The position numbers were made by a program, and so were the translations under genes. 64,000 bases of DNA from assembly GCA_963814745.1 (NCBI GenBank), contig CAWFEA010000004.1:930001-994000 (forward strand), given 5' to 3'. The notes under the pieces were generated by a model, which was not told where the DNA came from, did no database searches, and was given only the letters and a program-made list of their open reading frames with translations. The stretch is from CAWBRT01 sp963814745. Lineage in GTDB: Bacteria > Acidobacteriota > Terriglobia > Terriglobales > Acidobacteriaceae. Positions 8,360 through 19,901 of this stretch are shown here, in pieces (the first letter of the stretch is position 1; every line of letters begins with the position of its first letter).

Positions 8360-9273
8360 TGCCTGATCCGCGGGTCGAGCGCCGAATAGGCCGCGTCGGT
8401 GAGAAAATTGACGGCCACGTAGGTCAGACCGATCGACAGGATGCATCCCTGGACCAGGTAGTAATCGCGATTGGTGATGGCCTGAATGGTGAGGCGGCCA
8501 ATCCCCGGCCAGGAAAAAATGGTCTCGGTGACGATGGCGCCCGCCAGCAGGGCGCCGAATTGCAGTCCCAGAACGGTGACAATGGGAATCAGCGCATTGC
8601 GCAAGGCGTGGCCGTAAATCACCTGACGCTCGGGCAAGCCCTTGGCGCGCGCGGTGCGGACGTAATCCTGCCCCAGTTCTTCGAGCATGGACGTGCGCAC
8701 CATGCGCGTCAGGATGGCCGCCAGCGCGCCGCCGAGAGTAATCGACGGCAGCACCAGATGGCTCAATCCGCCCGCGCCCGAGACCGGCAGCAGGCCGAGA
8801 TGAATGGAAAAAAATAAGATCAGGATTGGCCCCAGAGCAAAGTTGGGAAACGACAAGCCCAGCAAGCTCACGAAGCTGAGCAGGCGGTCGTCCCAGCGGT
8901 TGCGGTCGAGCGCCGAGCGCACGCCGGCGGGAATCGAGAGAGCCACGGCCACCAGCAGGGCGGCCACGGTCAGAAGCATGGTCGCCGGATAAGCGCGCGC
9001 GATCACCGGCGCCACCTCCTGGTTCAAGCGCAGCGAGCGGCCCAGATCGCCGTGCAGCACACCCTTCCAGTAGTTGACGTACTGCGTGCCTAGGGGAACG
9101 TCGAGTCCATAAGCGTGACGGGCGGCTTCGATGTCGGCGCTGGCCGCGCCCTCGCCAAGCATCTGCTGGATGGGATCGCCGGGCACGAGGTGAATCAGCA
9201 GGAAAACCACGCTCACCACCAGCCAGAGAACCGGCAGGGTGTAAAGCAGGCGGGTGGCGAGCTGGCGCAGCAT
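8356..9273 (-). CDS. Dipeptide/oligopeptide ABC transporter permease (DppB type)
   Basis: Partner inner-membrane permease. The N-terminal sequence RLLYTLPVLWLVVSVVFLLI with LVPGDP is typical of the DppB/OppB branch. The EAA loop is QDYVRTARAKGLPERQVIYGH, followed by ALRNALIPIVTVLG. The end LDPRIRQ is also typical. At 305 aa it is full length. Its ATG overlaps the stop of the upstream corC-like gene by one base (TGATG), and its stop overlaps the downstream permease, so the three genes are probably translationally coupled. Confidence 0.92.
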   Translation of the reverse strand: MLRQLATRLLYTLPVLWLVVSVVFLLIHLVPGDPIQQMLGEGAASADIEAARHAYGLDVPLGTQYVNYWKGVLHGDLGRSLRLNQEVAPVIARAYPATMLLTVAALLVAVALSIPAGVRSALDRNRWDDRLLSFVSLLGLSFPNFALGPILILFFSIHLGLLPVSGAGGLSHLVLPSITLGGALAAILTRMVRTSMLEELGQDYVRTARAKGLPERQVIYGHALRNALIPIVTVLGLQFGALLAGAIVTETIFSWPGIGRLTIQAITNRDYYLVQGCILSIGLTYVAVNFLTDAAYSALDPRIRQ

Positions 9274-10629
9274 CAGGTACGCTCGTCTTTCACCGAGTCG
9301 AGCTGCTCGATGCGCACGGCTTCCACGCGATTGCCGTCCATGCGGTCAACCGTGTAACGACGGCCGGCGAACTCAAAGGAGTCGCCCTCCTTGGGTATGC
9401 GCTGCAAGGTGGTCATGACGAAGCCCGCGAGGGTCTCGAATCCCTCGTCTCGCGGCAGGCGCAGTTGATATTGCGATTCCAGGTCGCGGATGTTGGTCGA
9501 GCCCTCCAGCACCAGCCCGTTGGGGCCGGCAACCAGGGCTTGGGGCGCGATGTCGTATTCGTCCTCGATTTCGCCCACCAGCTGCTCAATCACGTCTTCC
9601 ACGGTGACGATGCCTGCGGTCGAGCCGAACTCGTCCACCACCACCGCGAGGTGCCGCTTGCGCGCCTTGAATTCCAGCAGCAGATCGGGCAGAGTCTTCG
9701 TCTCTGGAACGACCAGCACCTCGCGCATGACGTGGCGCGCGCGCCAACCCGCGCGCTGCCGGGGACGTTCGCCGTCATCGCGCATCAGGCGGGATTGCAT
9801 CCAGCGCATGAGGTCCTTGGAATAGAGTACGCCGATAATGGCCTCGCTCCCGCGCTGCGGGTCGTAGACAGGCACGCGCGAGTGCTGCTCTTCCACCACG
9901 CGTTTCATAGCCTCGTCCAGCGGCATATCGGCGGGAAGGGAAAAAATGTCGATGCGCGGCACCATCACCTCGCGCACGGTGACGCTCTCCAGATCGAGCG
10001 CACGGTGAATCATCTCCTCCTGCTCGATGGGGATCAAGCCAAAGCGGCGGCTGGCGGTGACAATCATCTTCAGCTCTTCCGCCGAGTGGACGCCGCCGGC
10101 CCGCAGCTCACGGGTTCCGAAGATGCGCAGCACCAGGCGCGAGGAACCCGCCATGAACTTCAGCAAAGGGCTGAAGATGGCCATGAAGATGTCCAGCGGC
10201 TTGGCTACGGCCAAGGCTACGCGCTCGGCCTGTTGCAGCGAAACCGACTTGGGAACCACCTCGCCAAGGATGACGTGAAAGTAAGTGATGAGGGCGAAGG
10301 CCGCCGCGATGGCAAGCGCATGGGCGTAGATGGCGGCGTGAGGCAGCTTCTCCGAGCGGCTGCTCCAGCACCCGGGCCAGCGCGCTTTCGCCGAGCCAGC
10401 CAAGGGCAAGGCTCGCCATGGTGACGCCCAACTGCACGCCGTTGAGCACCTCGTCGAGCTTGCGGTGGAGCTTGCGGATGGTGCGGGCGGCAATGCGCCC
10501 GGACTCGATGAGCTGCTCGATGCGGGTATCGCGAATGCTGACCAGGGAGAATTCCGCGGCCACAAAAAACGCATTGGCGGCCACCAGCAGCAGCACGGCC
10601 AGAACTCGCAATAGCACGAAAGCAAACAT
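9273..10629 (-). CDS. HlyC/CorC-family (CNNM/CBS) membrane protein, frameshifted
   Basis: Integral membrane protein of the CorC/HlyC group, implicated in Mg/Co ion homeostasis. The N-terminal CNNM domain starts MFAFVLLRVLAVLLLVAAN and includes FALITYFHVILGEVVPKS. Two CBS domains follow (VTVREVMVPRIDIFSLP; VDEFGSTAGIVTVEDVIE), then the C-terminal CorC/HlyC domain (LVLEGSTNIRDL, GDSFEFAGRRYTVDRM). The frame shifts once near 10350, between the third-helix region and SEKLPHAAIYAHALA; both halves are conserved, so one indel explains it. ATG 10629 is used. Its stop is coupled to the DppB-type gene as TGATG. Why it should be coupled to peptide permeases is unclear. Confidence 0.85.
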
Positions 10630-10847
10630 GCGCAAGCCATGGTCCCCGACATGCGTCGTAATTGCGCAGGCTGGGGTGGAAGGAAAATTCTAGCATCCGC
10701 GGTGCTCCGGAGCTTAATCAGCTTGCGGCGCTTCGCCGCGCCAAGCAAGCTGCTGGAAAACAGTCTGCTGGGAGATTGAGCATACAGCCCCTTGTGCAGC
10801 GCAGTTATACTGCACACATTCCATAGCGCCTCGCTCGTTGCGTCGGC

Positions 10848-10872
10848 GCGCTTCCCGCTTGACGGGAAGCGC
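10848..10872. repeat. Perfect 10-bp hairpin
   Basis: GCGCTTCCCG and CGGGAAGCGC flank a 5-base loop (CTTGA). It sits in the gap between the divergent corC-like and SAM-hydrolase genes, so it is not a simple terminator for either; no T-run follows. It is probably a REP-type palindrome or a regulator site. Confidence 0.4.
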
Positions 10873-10949
10873 AGCTAAAGGCTAGTGTCGGCTTTCACGT
10901 CATTTGGAAAAGCCCGACGGGCTTGCCGGGGACGGAGGAAAACTAACCC

Positions 10950-11747
10950 GTGCGGAACATCATCACCATAACCACCGATTTCGGTGTGCGCGATCACTTT
11001 GTGGGCGCCATGAAGGGCGTGATCCTGACGATCAATCCCGAGGCCAGGCTGCTGGACATCTCGCATGATGTTGCTTCCTACAGCGTGGTTGACGGCGCCT
11101 TTACGATCGCCCAGGCCTATCCGTTTTTCCCGCCGGACACGGTGCACCTGGTGGTGGTCGATCCCGGCGTCGGCGGCAAGCGCCGTCCCCTGCTGGTGCA
11201 GGCCGGCAGGCACTTCTTCGTGGGGCCCGACAATGGCGTCTTTTCGTTCATCTATGAGCGGGAGGAACGCTTGTTGGTTCGCCACATCACGGCCGAGCAC
11301 TATTTTTTGCAGCCGGTAAGCCGCACCTTCCACGGCCGCGATATTTTCGCGCCCATCGTTGCCTGGCTCTCTAAGGGGATTGATGCCTCCAATTTCGGCG
11401 AGCCGATCAGTGATTACAAACGTATCGCCAACGCCAATCCCATCATGCAGAGCGAAAAACAGGCGCGCGGCATGGTGCTCAAGGCGGACAAATTCGGCAA
11501 TCTGATCACGAATTTTTCGGTCGCGCTTTTTCCCCAGTTCGTACAGCCGGAAGCCCCGGTGTTCCGCCTCGAGATTGGCGGACAACAGGTCACACGTTTG
11601 CGCAAGATTTTCAGCGAGGAAGCGCCAGGCGAGGTATTCGCGATCGTGGGTTCCAGCGGTTACCTGGAAATCGTATGCAATGGCGGGGCCGCGTCGCAAG
11701 CGCTCAATGCCGGTTCCGGCGAGGAAGTCGTTCTCACTTTTCAGTAG
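10950..11747 (+). CDS. S-adenosylmethionine hydrolase/SAM hydroxide adenosyltransferase (DUF62)
   Basis: Member of the DUF62 family, which hydrolyses S-adenosylmethionine to adenosine and methionine; halogenases such as SalL and FlA are relatives. Family marks are ITTDFGVRDHFVGAMKG near the start, HLVVVDPGVGG, FVGPDNGVFSF, FHGRDIFAPIVAWL and DKFGNLITN. Length 265 aa is normal. The start is GTG at 10950, preceded by GGAGGA. It stands alone and is divergent from the corC-like gene. Confidence 0.92.
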   Translation: MRNIITITTDFGVRDHFVGAMKGVILTINPEARLLDISHDVASYSVVDGAFTIAQAYPFFPPDTVHLVVVDPGVGGKRRPLLVQAGRHFFVGPDNGVFSFIYEREERLLVRHITAEHYFLQPVSRTFHGRDIFAPIVAWLSKGIDASNFGEPISDYKRIANANPIMQSEKQARGMVLKADKFGNLITNFSVALFPQFVQPEAPVFRLEIGGQQVTRLRKIFSEEAPGEVFAIVGSSGYLEIVCNGGAASQALNAGSGEEVVLTFQ

Positions 11748-11981
11748 CGCGCGCCGGTGCTGCCGGCCGGCCCCCGAATACGAGCAGGGGGCTAATTCCG
11801 TGTTTTCGCAAACAGGCAACAGGCATTTCGCCCATTCGGCGAATACGCCAAAGGAGCGTCCAGTCCTGAAGTTACAATAGATTGTCAGTCAAGGCCGGAG
11901 GAGCTGAACGTCAGCTTGTCCAGGGTATGAGGGTTGGGGGAAAAGCGGCTTTCGTGTACCATTCAAGTTCTTCGGACGCCC

Positions 11982-13220
11982 ATGAATTCACACGGACAAG
12001 TCGAGCTTCATAATGAATCCGGGGGACAGCGGCAGACGCGCAAGGAGGTGACGCGGCTGGCCGGGGTGAAGTGCGTCCACGATGCCTTCGCGTGGTTCGA
12101 GACGCACGAGCGCGAGATGGCCGACCAGCAGTTGGAGGTCACGGCCATTCCAGCCCCGCCGTTTCGTGAGCGGCAGCGCTCCGAGTGGATGCTGAACAAG
12201 TTTATTGAATGCGGCTTGCAGCAGGCGCACATGGACGACGTTTCGAACGTCATCGGCGTGCTGCCGGGCACCGAGCAAGGGCCGTACGTGCTGATTTCGG
12301 CCCACGTCGATACCGTGTTCTCGGAAACCAAATTGGAGGTGCGCCGCGACGGCGAACGCCTGGTGGGTCCTGGGATTGCCGACAACGGTGCGGGTTTGGT
12401 GGGTCTGCTGGCGATTGCCACGGCTATGCAGGCGGGCGGCATCAGGAGCCGTCTGCCGCTGTTGTTTCTGGCCAACGTGGGCGAAGAGGGCGAAGGCAAT
12501 CTGCGCGGGGTGCGGCACTTTTTTGAAGATCCGCAATGGCGCTCGCGGATTCATTGCATGCTGGCCCTTGATGGCGCGGGCACGGACACGATCGTCACCG
12601 AAGCGCTGGGCAGCCGCCGCTTTGAGGTGTCCATCAGCGGACCGGGCGGGCACTCCTGGAGCGACTTTGGCACGGCCAACCCGATTGTTTTGTTGGCCAG
12701 AGTGATCGAGCGGCTCAGCCGCATCGCCCTGCCCAACAATCCCAGGACGACGGTGAACGTGGGCATCATCGAAGGCGGAACTTCGGTGAACGCGATTCCG
12801 GAATCGGCGCTGATGCGGGTCGATCTGCGCTCCACCGATCCGGCCAAGATTGCCGCCGTCGAGGCACAGCTTCAGGCCATCCTGAAAGAAGTTGTGGATG
12901 GAGCGGGAAACCCGTCCGGGGTGCAATCGCGGGTGCGCGTCATCGGCGACCGTCCGGCGGCCGAACTCAACGATGGAGCCTTCATCCTGGAAGCGCTGCG
13001 CGCCGTCAACGCGCAGTTAGGCATCAAGTCGCACGTGCATTGCGCCTCCACCGACGCTAACATTCCGCTGTCGCTTGGGTTACAGGCGCTGGCCATCGGC
13101 GCGGGCGGCACCGGAGCGCGGGCGCACACCCTGCAGGAGTGGTTCATCGCTCGCGGACGCACCGTCGCCCTGAAGCGCATTTTGTTGACCGTGCTCACCC
13201 TGGCCGGCCTGGCGGAGTAA
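11982..13220 (+). CDS. M20-family metallopeptidase
   Basis: Di-zinc aminopeptidase/deacylase of the PepT/ArgE/DapE superfamily. Metal-binding and catalytic segments are ISAHVDTVFS (His, Asp), PGIADNGAGLVGL (bridging Asp), ANVGEEGEGNLRGVRHFF (catalytic Glu pair) and a final GAGGTGARAHTLQEW (His). A dimerisation lid (GPGGHSWSDFG) interrupts the catalytic domain, as usual. I chose ATG 11982 (MNSHGQVEL); the frame is open from a TTG at 11934. Cytoplasmic, as no signal peptide is seen. Substrate unknown. Confidence 0.9.
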   Translation: MNSHGQVELHNESGGQRQTRKEVTRLAGVKCVHDAFAWFETHEREMADQQLEVTAIPAPPFRERQRSEWMLNKFIECGLQQAHMDDVSNVIGVLPGTEQGPYVLISAHVDTVFSETKLEVRRDGERLVGPGIADNGAGLVGLLAIATAMQAGGIRSRLPLLFLANVGEEGEGNLRGVRHFFEDPQWRSRIHCMLALDGAGTDTIVTEALGSRRFEVSISGPGGHSWSDFGTANPIVLLARVIERLSRIALPNNPRTTVNVGIIEGGTSVNAIPESALMRVDLRSTDPAKIAAVEAQLQAILKEVVDGAGNPSGVQSRVRVIGDRPAAELNDGAFILEALRAVNAQLGIKSHVHCASTDANIPLSLGLQALAIGAGGTGARAHTLQEWFIARGRTVALKRILLTVLTLAGLAE

Positions 13221-13230
13221 GTCACTTCAA

Positions 13231-13435
13231 ATTTTTTGATTTTAGATTTCAGATTTCGAAGACGCCTAGTGTTGTGTCCTGTAAGTTTTGTGCAACAAGG
13301 CTCGCTAAGGAAGGAGCATCAAAACGTGGCATTCAAGAAACGTCGCATGCTGTTCATTCCCGACGAAAATCCGAAATCAAACAAAAATCGCAGCGTGAGG
13401 TTTGCAATCTGAAATCAAAAATCTGAAATCAAAAA
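13231..13435. repeat. AT-rich inverted repeat pair flanking a 150-bp insert
   Basis: The gap before the EamA gene starts with a TTTTTTGATTTTAGATTTCA-type sequence and ends with two tandem copies of ATCTGAAATCAAAA, roughly its reverse complement. The centre (about 13260-13400) has no coding content I recognise. It could be a degenerate non-autonomous element. Confidence 0.4.
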
Positions 13436-14337
13436 TGTTTGTCTCGCGTTCGCTGAAAGCTCATATCCTGCTGGTGTTCATCACCTTCGTCTGGGGTTCG
13501 ACGTTTGTTTTGGTGAAGAATGCCCTGCTCGATGCCGGACCGTTGACCTTTAATGCGGTCCGATTCGGCTCGTCGGCGGTGATTCTGGCGATTGTTTTCC
13601 GCCGGCACCTGGCAAATATCAGCCGGCGGACCGTGCTTGCCGGCATTGGCGTGGGCCTCTGCCTGGGTGCGGGCTACCAGTTCCAGAACCTGGGGTTGCG
13701 GCTGACCACACCCTCGAAGTCGGCCTTTCTGACCGGCATTTCCGTCGTGCTGGTTCCGGTCTTCCTGGCGGCATTCTGGCGTCGCAGGGTGAATGGCTGG
13801 ACGTTGGCTGGGGTGGCAGCGGCTTTTCTCGGGTTATACCTGCTGGCGGTTCCGGGCGGGAACTTTGGCGGAATCAACCTGGGCGATCTTTTAACGCTCG
13901 GCTGCGCCGTATCTTTCGCCTTTCAAATCATCATCTTAGGGCGGGCCATGCAGAAGCATGCGTTTGCCCAGATCGTGGTCGTGGAGATCGCCACCTGCGG
14001 GGTATTGATGCTGCTCTCGGCGCCGCTGCTGGAGCCGGTTCGCATCGTGTGGTCGCCGACGGTGCTTTGGGCGCTCGGGATTACCTCGCTGGTCTCGACC
14101 TGCGCCGGATTTGCGATTCAGGGCTGGGCGCAGCAGTTCACGCCGCCCACGCACGCGGCCCTGATTTTCTCGCTGGAGCCGGTTTTTGCCTGGATAACCT
14201 CATACGTGTTGCTCGACGAGCGCCTAGGGTTGCGGGCGGCCTCAGGGGCCGGATTGATTCTGGCAGGGGTGCTGATCAGTGAATTGCAAGGGCAAGTTCG
14301 GCAGCCGGAGGCGGAATTGCTGGAGGAGGTTCGCTAA
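13435..14337 (+). CDS. EamA/DMT-family transporter
   Basis: Inner-membrane carrier of the drug/metabolite transporter superfamily with about ten hydrophobic segments in two EamA halves. The N-terminal signature LLVFITFVWGSTFVLVKNAL and the second-half EPVFAWITSYVLLDERLG are characteristic. The start at 13435 (MFVSRSL) avoids a start lying within the upstream repeat. The 300-aa product is full length. Substrate unknown; relatives export amino acids or metabolites. Confidence 0.9.
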   Translation: MFVSRSLKAHILLVFITFVWGSTFVLVKNALLDAGPLTFNAVRFGSSAVILAIVFRRHLANISRRTVLAGIGVGLCLGAGYQFQNLGLRLTTPSKSAFLTGISVVLVPVFLAAFWRRRVNGWTLAGVAAAFLGLYLLAVPGGNFGGINLGDLLTLGCAVSFAFQIIILGRAMQKHAFAQIVVVEIATCGVLMLLSAPLLEPVRIVWSPTVLWALGITSLVSTCAGFAIQGWAQQFTPPTHAALIFSLEPVFAWITSYVLLDERLGLRAASGAGLILAGVLISELQGQVRQPEAELLEEVR

Positions 14338-14539
14338 GGTGCAGGCATGGCGGTGTTGGGATTACAATTCTATGGGTGACGAGAGCGCCTGTATGCGCGT
14401 CTAACAGTGGGGGTACTCGCCCGGGATACCCGATCGCGCCAAAGATCAAGTCTGGAATCATCGGTCCATTTGGTACGGGCGCCTGAAATGCCGGCTGGTT
14501 ACGGGCCGCGGCAAAAACAAGTGTGTATCAATCAACCGG

Positions 14540-14559
14540 GCCGGGCGCATAAGCCCGGC
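14540..14559. repeat. Hairpin upstream of htrA
   Basis: GCCGGGC and GCCCGGC flank a 6-base loop (GCATAA). It lies about 60 bp before the htrA start in a 279-bp gap that otherwise shows no gene. There is no T-run; it may be regulatory or a REP remnant. Confidence 0.3.
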
Positions 14560-14616
14560 GGCTGTTCCGAAGACATTGAATTCTAAACCGCTCTACACGG
14601 AGGCGGCTTTCCGCAA

Positions 14617-16209
<1,593 letters not shown>

Positions 16210-16327
16210 CCTGATCGAAATTGTCTTGCGGCTGGTGCTGAAGCATCTTAATATGACAAAATGTTGGGCACTGGCCGGAGATGACTTCCGGGTACTCTCC
16301 ACTCAGCAACGGCAAAAGCGGCCGTTT

Positions 16328-16340
16328 GCCGGGGACCCCG
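16328..16340. repeat. 13-bp repeat core GCCGGGGACCCCG
   Basis: One of three copies of the palindrome-centred core GCCGGGGACCCCG in this window; the others are at 25994-26006 and 30377-30389. This copy is in the 181-bp gap between htrA and the peptidoglycan-binding gene. Confidence 0.5.
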
Positions 16341-16390
16341 GTCCGACGTTCTAAAGGGCTGCTCCTGGTGTTGGCGAACGGGGAGCGGAG

Positions 16391-17020
16391 GTGTTTGGCC
16401 CCGACAAGCGCAAAACAGGGGCTGTAACCCGATTTTTTTCGCCGAGGTGTTATTTGCGCTCGGATACAGCTTTACTACAAGCCGCTTTTTTGAAAACCAT
16501 TTTGGTGGCGGCTTGCTTGATCATGTTTCTGGCGGGTACGGTCGCCGCCGAACCCAGCCGTGAGAACGGTGGGCCTCGCTCCGGGCGCCAGCGTAACCAC
16601 CCCTCAGTTGAACTTTCGAAAGTGCGCCGCGCGGCCGTCTCGGCGCGAGCGCACGTTCGCTCGGTCGCGGCTAAAGCCAAGAGCAGGCACGCGGCCAAGA
16701 TTGCTGCCAAGAGTGCCGCCCGCGCCAGCCGCGGGCAGCAGGTCATCAGTGGCGAGCGCGCCTCCCAGATCCAGTCGGCGCTGATTCGCGAACATTATCT
16801 CGATGGCGAAGCGACCGGCGTTTGGGACCAGCGCACGAAAGATGCGCTGGTTCGCTACCAGGACGAAAACGGCTGGCAAACCAAGATCATCCCTGATTCG
16901 CGCGCGCTCATCAAACTTGGTCTTGGCCCTCGCAACGACGGATTGCTGAATCCCGACAGCGCGGCTTTGGCTTCCCCGCATGAGCTCGGCGCGGAACATG
17001 AGATCCCCGGCGGACGCTAG
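16391..17020 (+). CDS. Putative peptidoglycan-binding domain protein
   Basis: The 209-aa product begins at GTG 16391. Residues about 30-52 are a hydrophobic signal or anchor (LKTILVAACLIMFLAGTVAA). A basic Ala/Lys/Arg-rich stretch follows (residues 70-115), then a single PG_binding_1-like domain (IQSALIREHYLDGEATGVWDQ, TKDALVRYQDENGW). No enzymatic domain is seen. It probably sits in the envelope and contacts peptidoglycan. An upstream htrA makes a shared envelope role plausible but not shown. Confidence 0.75.
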   Translation: MFGPDKRKTGAVTRFFSPRCYLRSDTALLQAAFLKTILVAACLIMFLAGTVAAEPSRENGGPRSGRQRNHPSVELSKVRRAAVSARAHVRSVAAKAKSRHAAKIAAKSAARASRGQQVISGERASQIQSALIREHYLDGEATGVWDQRTKDALVRYQDENGWQTKIIPDSRALIKLGLGPRNDGLLNPDSAALASPHELGAEHEIPGGR

Positions 17021-17309
17021 GGCGTCGAACTATCCCAAGTAAAGCCTGAGGTGAGTTTTTTCTGAGGTCTGGCTCCATCGCCGGAGCGAGCCTTGGCCGT
17101 CCGGCGGTCTCGACGGACATGATTTGCGGCATCCTTTTCAATTGACATCGATTGCGGGCTCTGGGATATATTCGTTGTCGGTTTCAAGACAAACACCGCT
17201 GGTTTGCCAAGACTCGGTGCAAGGGGGACTGGCCGAGCGGGGATCACTGCAATTAAACGTCTGAAGGCATATTCATAACCTTATCGTGAAGTGGATATCA
17301 GGAGATCCG

Positions 17310-18185
17310 ATGAATCCAATGGCGCAGTCAGCATCTGCTTACAAAGAAGTATTGTATGAAGTGAAGAACGGCGTGGCGTGGGTGACGATCAATCGTCCGG
17401 AAGTGCTGAACGCGTTTCGCGAACAGACCCTTGACGAACTGACCGACGCGCTGCGTTCAACCCGTAACGACCCGTCGATTGCGTGCGCGGTGGTGGCGGG
17501 TGCGGGCAGGGCATTTTCCGCCGGCGGCGACTTTTACGCGATGATGCGCCTGAACCGCGCCAACGCATGCCACTGGAACGACCGCATGCTCGGCCTGGCG
17601 ATGACGATTCGCGGGTTGGCCATCCCGGTGATTGCCATGGTTCAGGGAGCCTGCATGGGCGGCGGCAACGAGCTGGCGCTGTGGTGCGACCTGGTAATCG
17701 CTTCCGACGACGCCGTCTTCGGTCAGACGGGCGCGTCGGTGGGAGCCTGCCCGACGGTCGGGGCCACCCAGTATTTGCCGCGGATTCTGGGCGAGCGGCT
17801 GGCCAAGGAGATGATCTTCCTGGCGCGGAAGTTCGGCGCGGAAGAGGCGGCTCGCATCGGCTTGATCAACAAAGTGGTTCCCAAGGCGGAGTTGCGCACA
17901 GCAACCGAAGAGTGGTGCGAGCGCATAAAGTCTCACTCCGGGCAGACGCTGCGCGCCACCAAGAAGGCGCTTAACTTCGAATCCGACGAGCTTTATGCCG
18001 CGTGGCAGCATGGCATGGAGTTGCTGGCCGAGATCTGGGGCAGTGAGGAATCGATCGAGGGCATGAAGGCGTTTCTCGAAAAACGCAAGCCGGATTTCAA
18101 CCAGTTCCGCATGCGGAATAAGAAGCTGGTCGAGGAATATCTGGCTGGGCTGGCGGCCGACGAGAACCAGGCGAGGAAGAAGTGA
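17310..18185 (+). CDS. Enoyl-CoA hydratase/isomerase (crotonase) family, MenB/BadI-like
   Basis: Crotonase-fold acyl-CoA enzyme. Oxyanion-hole segments are AGAGRAFSAGGDFYAM and QGACMGGGNELALWCDL. The stretch FGQTGASVGACPTVGATQYL resembles MenB and BadI (ring-forming or ring-opening hydrolases) more than classic enoyl-CoA hydratase. I chose ATG 17310 because AGGAG lies 5-7 bases upstream; a GTG at 17286 is also in frame. Its stop overlaps the next gene's ATG (TGATG). With a CoA-transferase, cupin and MFS carrier downstream, it likely belongs to a catabolic operon for an organic acid. Confidence 0.85.
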   Translation: MNPMAQSASAYKEVLYEVKNGVAWVTINRPEVLNAFREQTLDELTDALRSTRNDPSIACAVVAGAGRAFSAGGDFYAMMRLNRANACHWNDRMLGLAMTIRGLAIPVIAMVQGACMGGGNELALWCDLVIASDDAVFGQTGASVGACPTVGATQYLPRILGERLAKEMIFLARKFGAEEAARIGLINKVVPKAELRTATEEWCERIKSHSGQTLRATKKALNFESDELYAAWQHGMELLAEIWGSEESIEGMKAFLEKRKPDFNQFRMRNKKLVEEYLAGLAADENQARKK

Positions 18186-19403
18186 TGGCCGCCGGCAACG
18201 ATAACAGTGAGAGTAAAGGCGCTTTGGCGAAGCTGCGGGTGCTCGACCTGAGTCGGGTACTCGCCGGCCCTCTATGCGCGATGATTCTGGGCGACATGGG
18301 GGCCGACGTCCTGAAGGTTGAGCAGCCAGGGCCGCGGCGACGATACCCGCAGTTGGGGACCGCCATTCCAGGGAACGGAAGCGGCGTATTTTTTGGGCGT
18401 GAACCGCAACAAGCGCGGCATCACGTTGAATTTGAAGGAGCCGCGCGGGCGGGAAATCCTGCGCGAGCTGATCAAGAAATCCGATGTCGTGATCGAAAAC
18501 TTCAAGTTCGGCACGATGGAGGAATGGGGCTGCGGGCGCGAGTTCATGGAGAAGGAAGCGCCGCAGGCGATTCATTGCACCATTTCCGGCTATGGCTCGC
18601 GTGGACCGCGAGGGGCGCAGCCGGGATACGACTTCCTGCTGCAAGCCGAAACCGGGCTGATGAGCATTACCGGCGAGAAGGATGGCAACCCGATGAAGGT
18701 GGGCGTCGCCATCGTCGATCTGTGCACGGGGCTTTACGCCACGATTGCCATCCTCGGGGCGCTCAACGCGCGCAACCAAGGATACCCCGGACAACACGTG
18801 GAGGCCTCGCTTTATACCACCGGGCTTTCGCTGCTGGCGAACGTGGCCTCGAACGTCTTGATTTCCGGCAAACCGGCCGGCCGTTATGGCAACGGACATC
18901 CCAACATCGTGCCTTACCGGGCCTACCGCTGTCGCGACGCTGACATTGCGCTCGCGGTCGGCAACGATGGACAGTTTGTGCAATTTGCAAAGGCGGCCGG
19001 TCATGGCGAATGGGCAACGGACCCTCGCTTCGTGCGCAACCGGGACCGGGTGACGAACCGCGCGTTGCTCGATGGGCTGGTCGAGGAAACCATGATCTGC
19101 CGGACGGCAGACGAGTGGATTGAGGCCTTGCTGGCGGTGGGCGTGCCTTGCGGCCGAATCAATACCGTGCAAGAGGCGCTGGCTGCCCCGCAAACGGCGG
19201 GGACGGACATGGTGATCGAAGTCGAACATCCGACCGCCGGTCTGTTTCGCTCGCTCGGCATTCCCTTTGCGTTTTCGGGCACGCCTCCAGCGGTGCTGTG
19301 TCCGCCGCCGACGCTTGGCGAATCGACAGATGTGGTGCTGAAAGAAGTACTCGGATTCAGTGCGGCGGAGATCGAGAGCCTGCGCTCGGCGCAGATTGTG
19401 TGA
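18185..19403 (+). CDS. CaiB/BaiF family III CoA-transferase, frameshifted
   Basis: Transfers CoA between carboxylic acids through an active-site Asp. The N-terminal segment in one frame has LRVLDLSRVLAGPLCAMILG and DMGADVLKVEQPG. From about 18335 the protein continues in a second frame: FLGVNRNKRGITLNLKEP, DVVIENFKFGTMEEWG, YDFLLQAETGLMS and so on to 19403. One indel near 18335 restores a normal-length (about 400 aa) enzyme. Translation is coupled to the crotonase gene. Confidence 0.87.
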
Positions 19404-19441
19404 GGCGAACTTCCGGCACAGGTGATACAGGAGATTCAGCG

Positions 19442-19792
19442 ATGAACGACAAGGTGATCTTGAACGAAAAGGATGCCCGTTTTTATACCGTGGATTGGGG
19501 AAGAACCAAGGGCCTGGTGGCGAAGGAATCGATTGCCTGCTCCGACAAAGTGCAGGTGAGAATTACCGAATACTTGCCCGGTTACGTTCACAAACTTCAC
19601 GTTCACCCGACCCAGGATGAGATCATCTTTGTGCTGGAAGGAAAAGGCGCATCGGAGACCGCCAGCGGGAAGCGGGAAATCGGAGTCGGCGACGTAGTGC
19701 TGGTTCCCGCCGGAGTCCATCACGCCACCTATAACCCGAATGCGGAAGTGATGCGAGCGGTTATCATTAAATCGCCGCCTGACAGTAAATGA
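19442..19792 (+). CDS. Cupin-domain protein
   Basis: A 116-aa single-domain cupin with both metal-binding motifs: HKLHVHPTQDEIIFVLEGKG (His, His, Glu) and DVVLVPAGVHHATYN (His). ATG 19442 is used, since GGAGATTCAGCG precedes it; the same frame extends upstream only as an overlap with the CoA-transferase. Small cupins of this type may be dioxygenases, isomerases or sensors. Position suggests a role in the same catabolic pathway. Confidence 0.82.
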   Translation: MNDKVILNEKDARFYTVDWGRTKGLVAKESIACSDKVQVRITEYLPGYVHKLHVHPTQDEIIFVLEGKGASETASGKREIGVGDVVLVPAGVHHATYNPNAEVMRAVIIKSPPDSK

Positions 19793-19901
19793 GCTTTCAC
19801 CCAGCGAACCGCCGCGTGCGCCGAGATGGCTAGCGGTTTCGCAGGATCGGCGATGGATCATGTGGTGTGCAGAGCCCGGCTTTTAAGGAGTTACTCAGGT
19901 T

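Noticed and set aside
17457..19229. Long minus-strand open frame (590 codons) across the crotonase and CoA-transferase genes
   Set aside because: It is the reverse of two well-supported genes; its protein text is rich in Arg/His/Gln and matches nothing.
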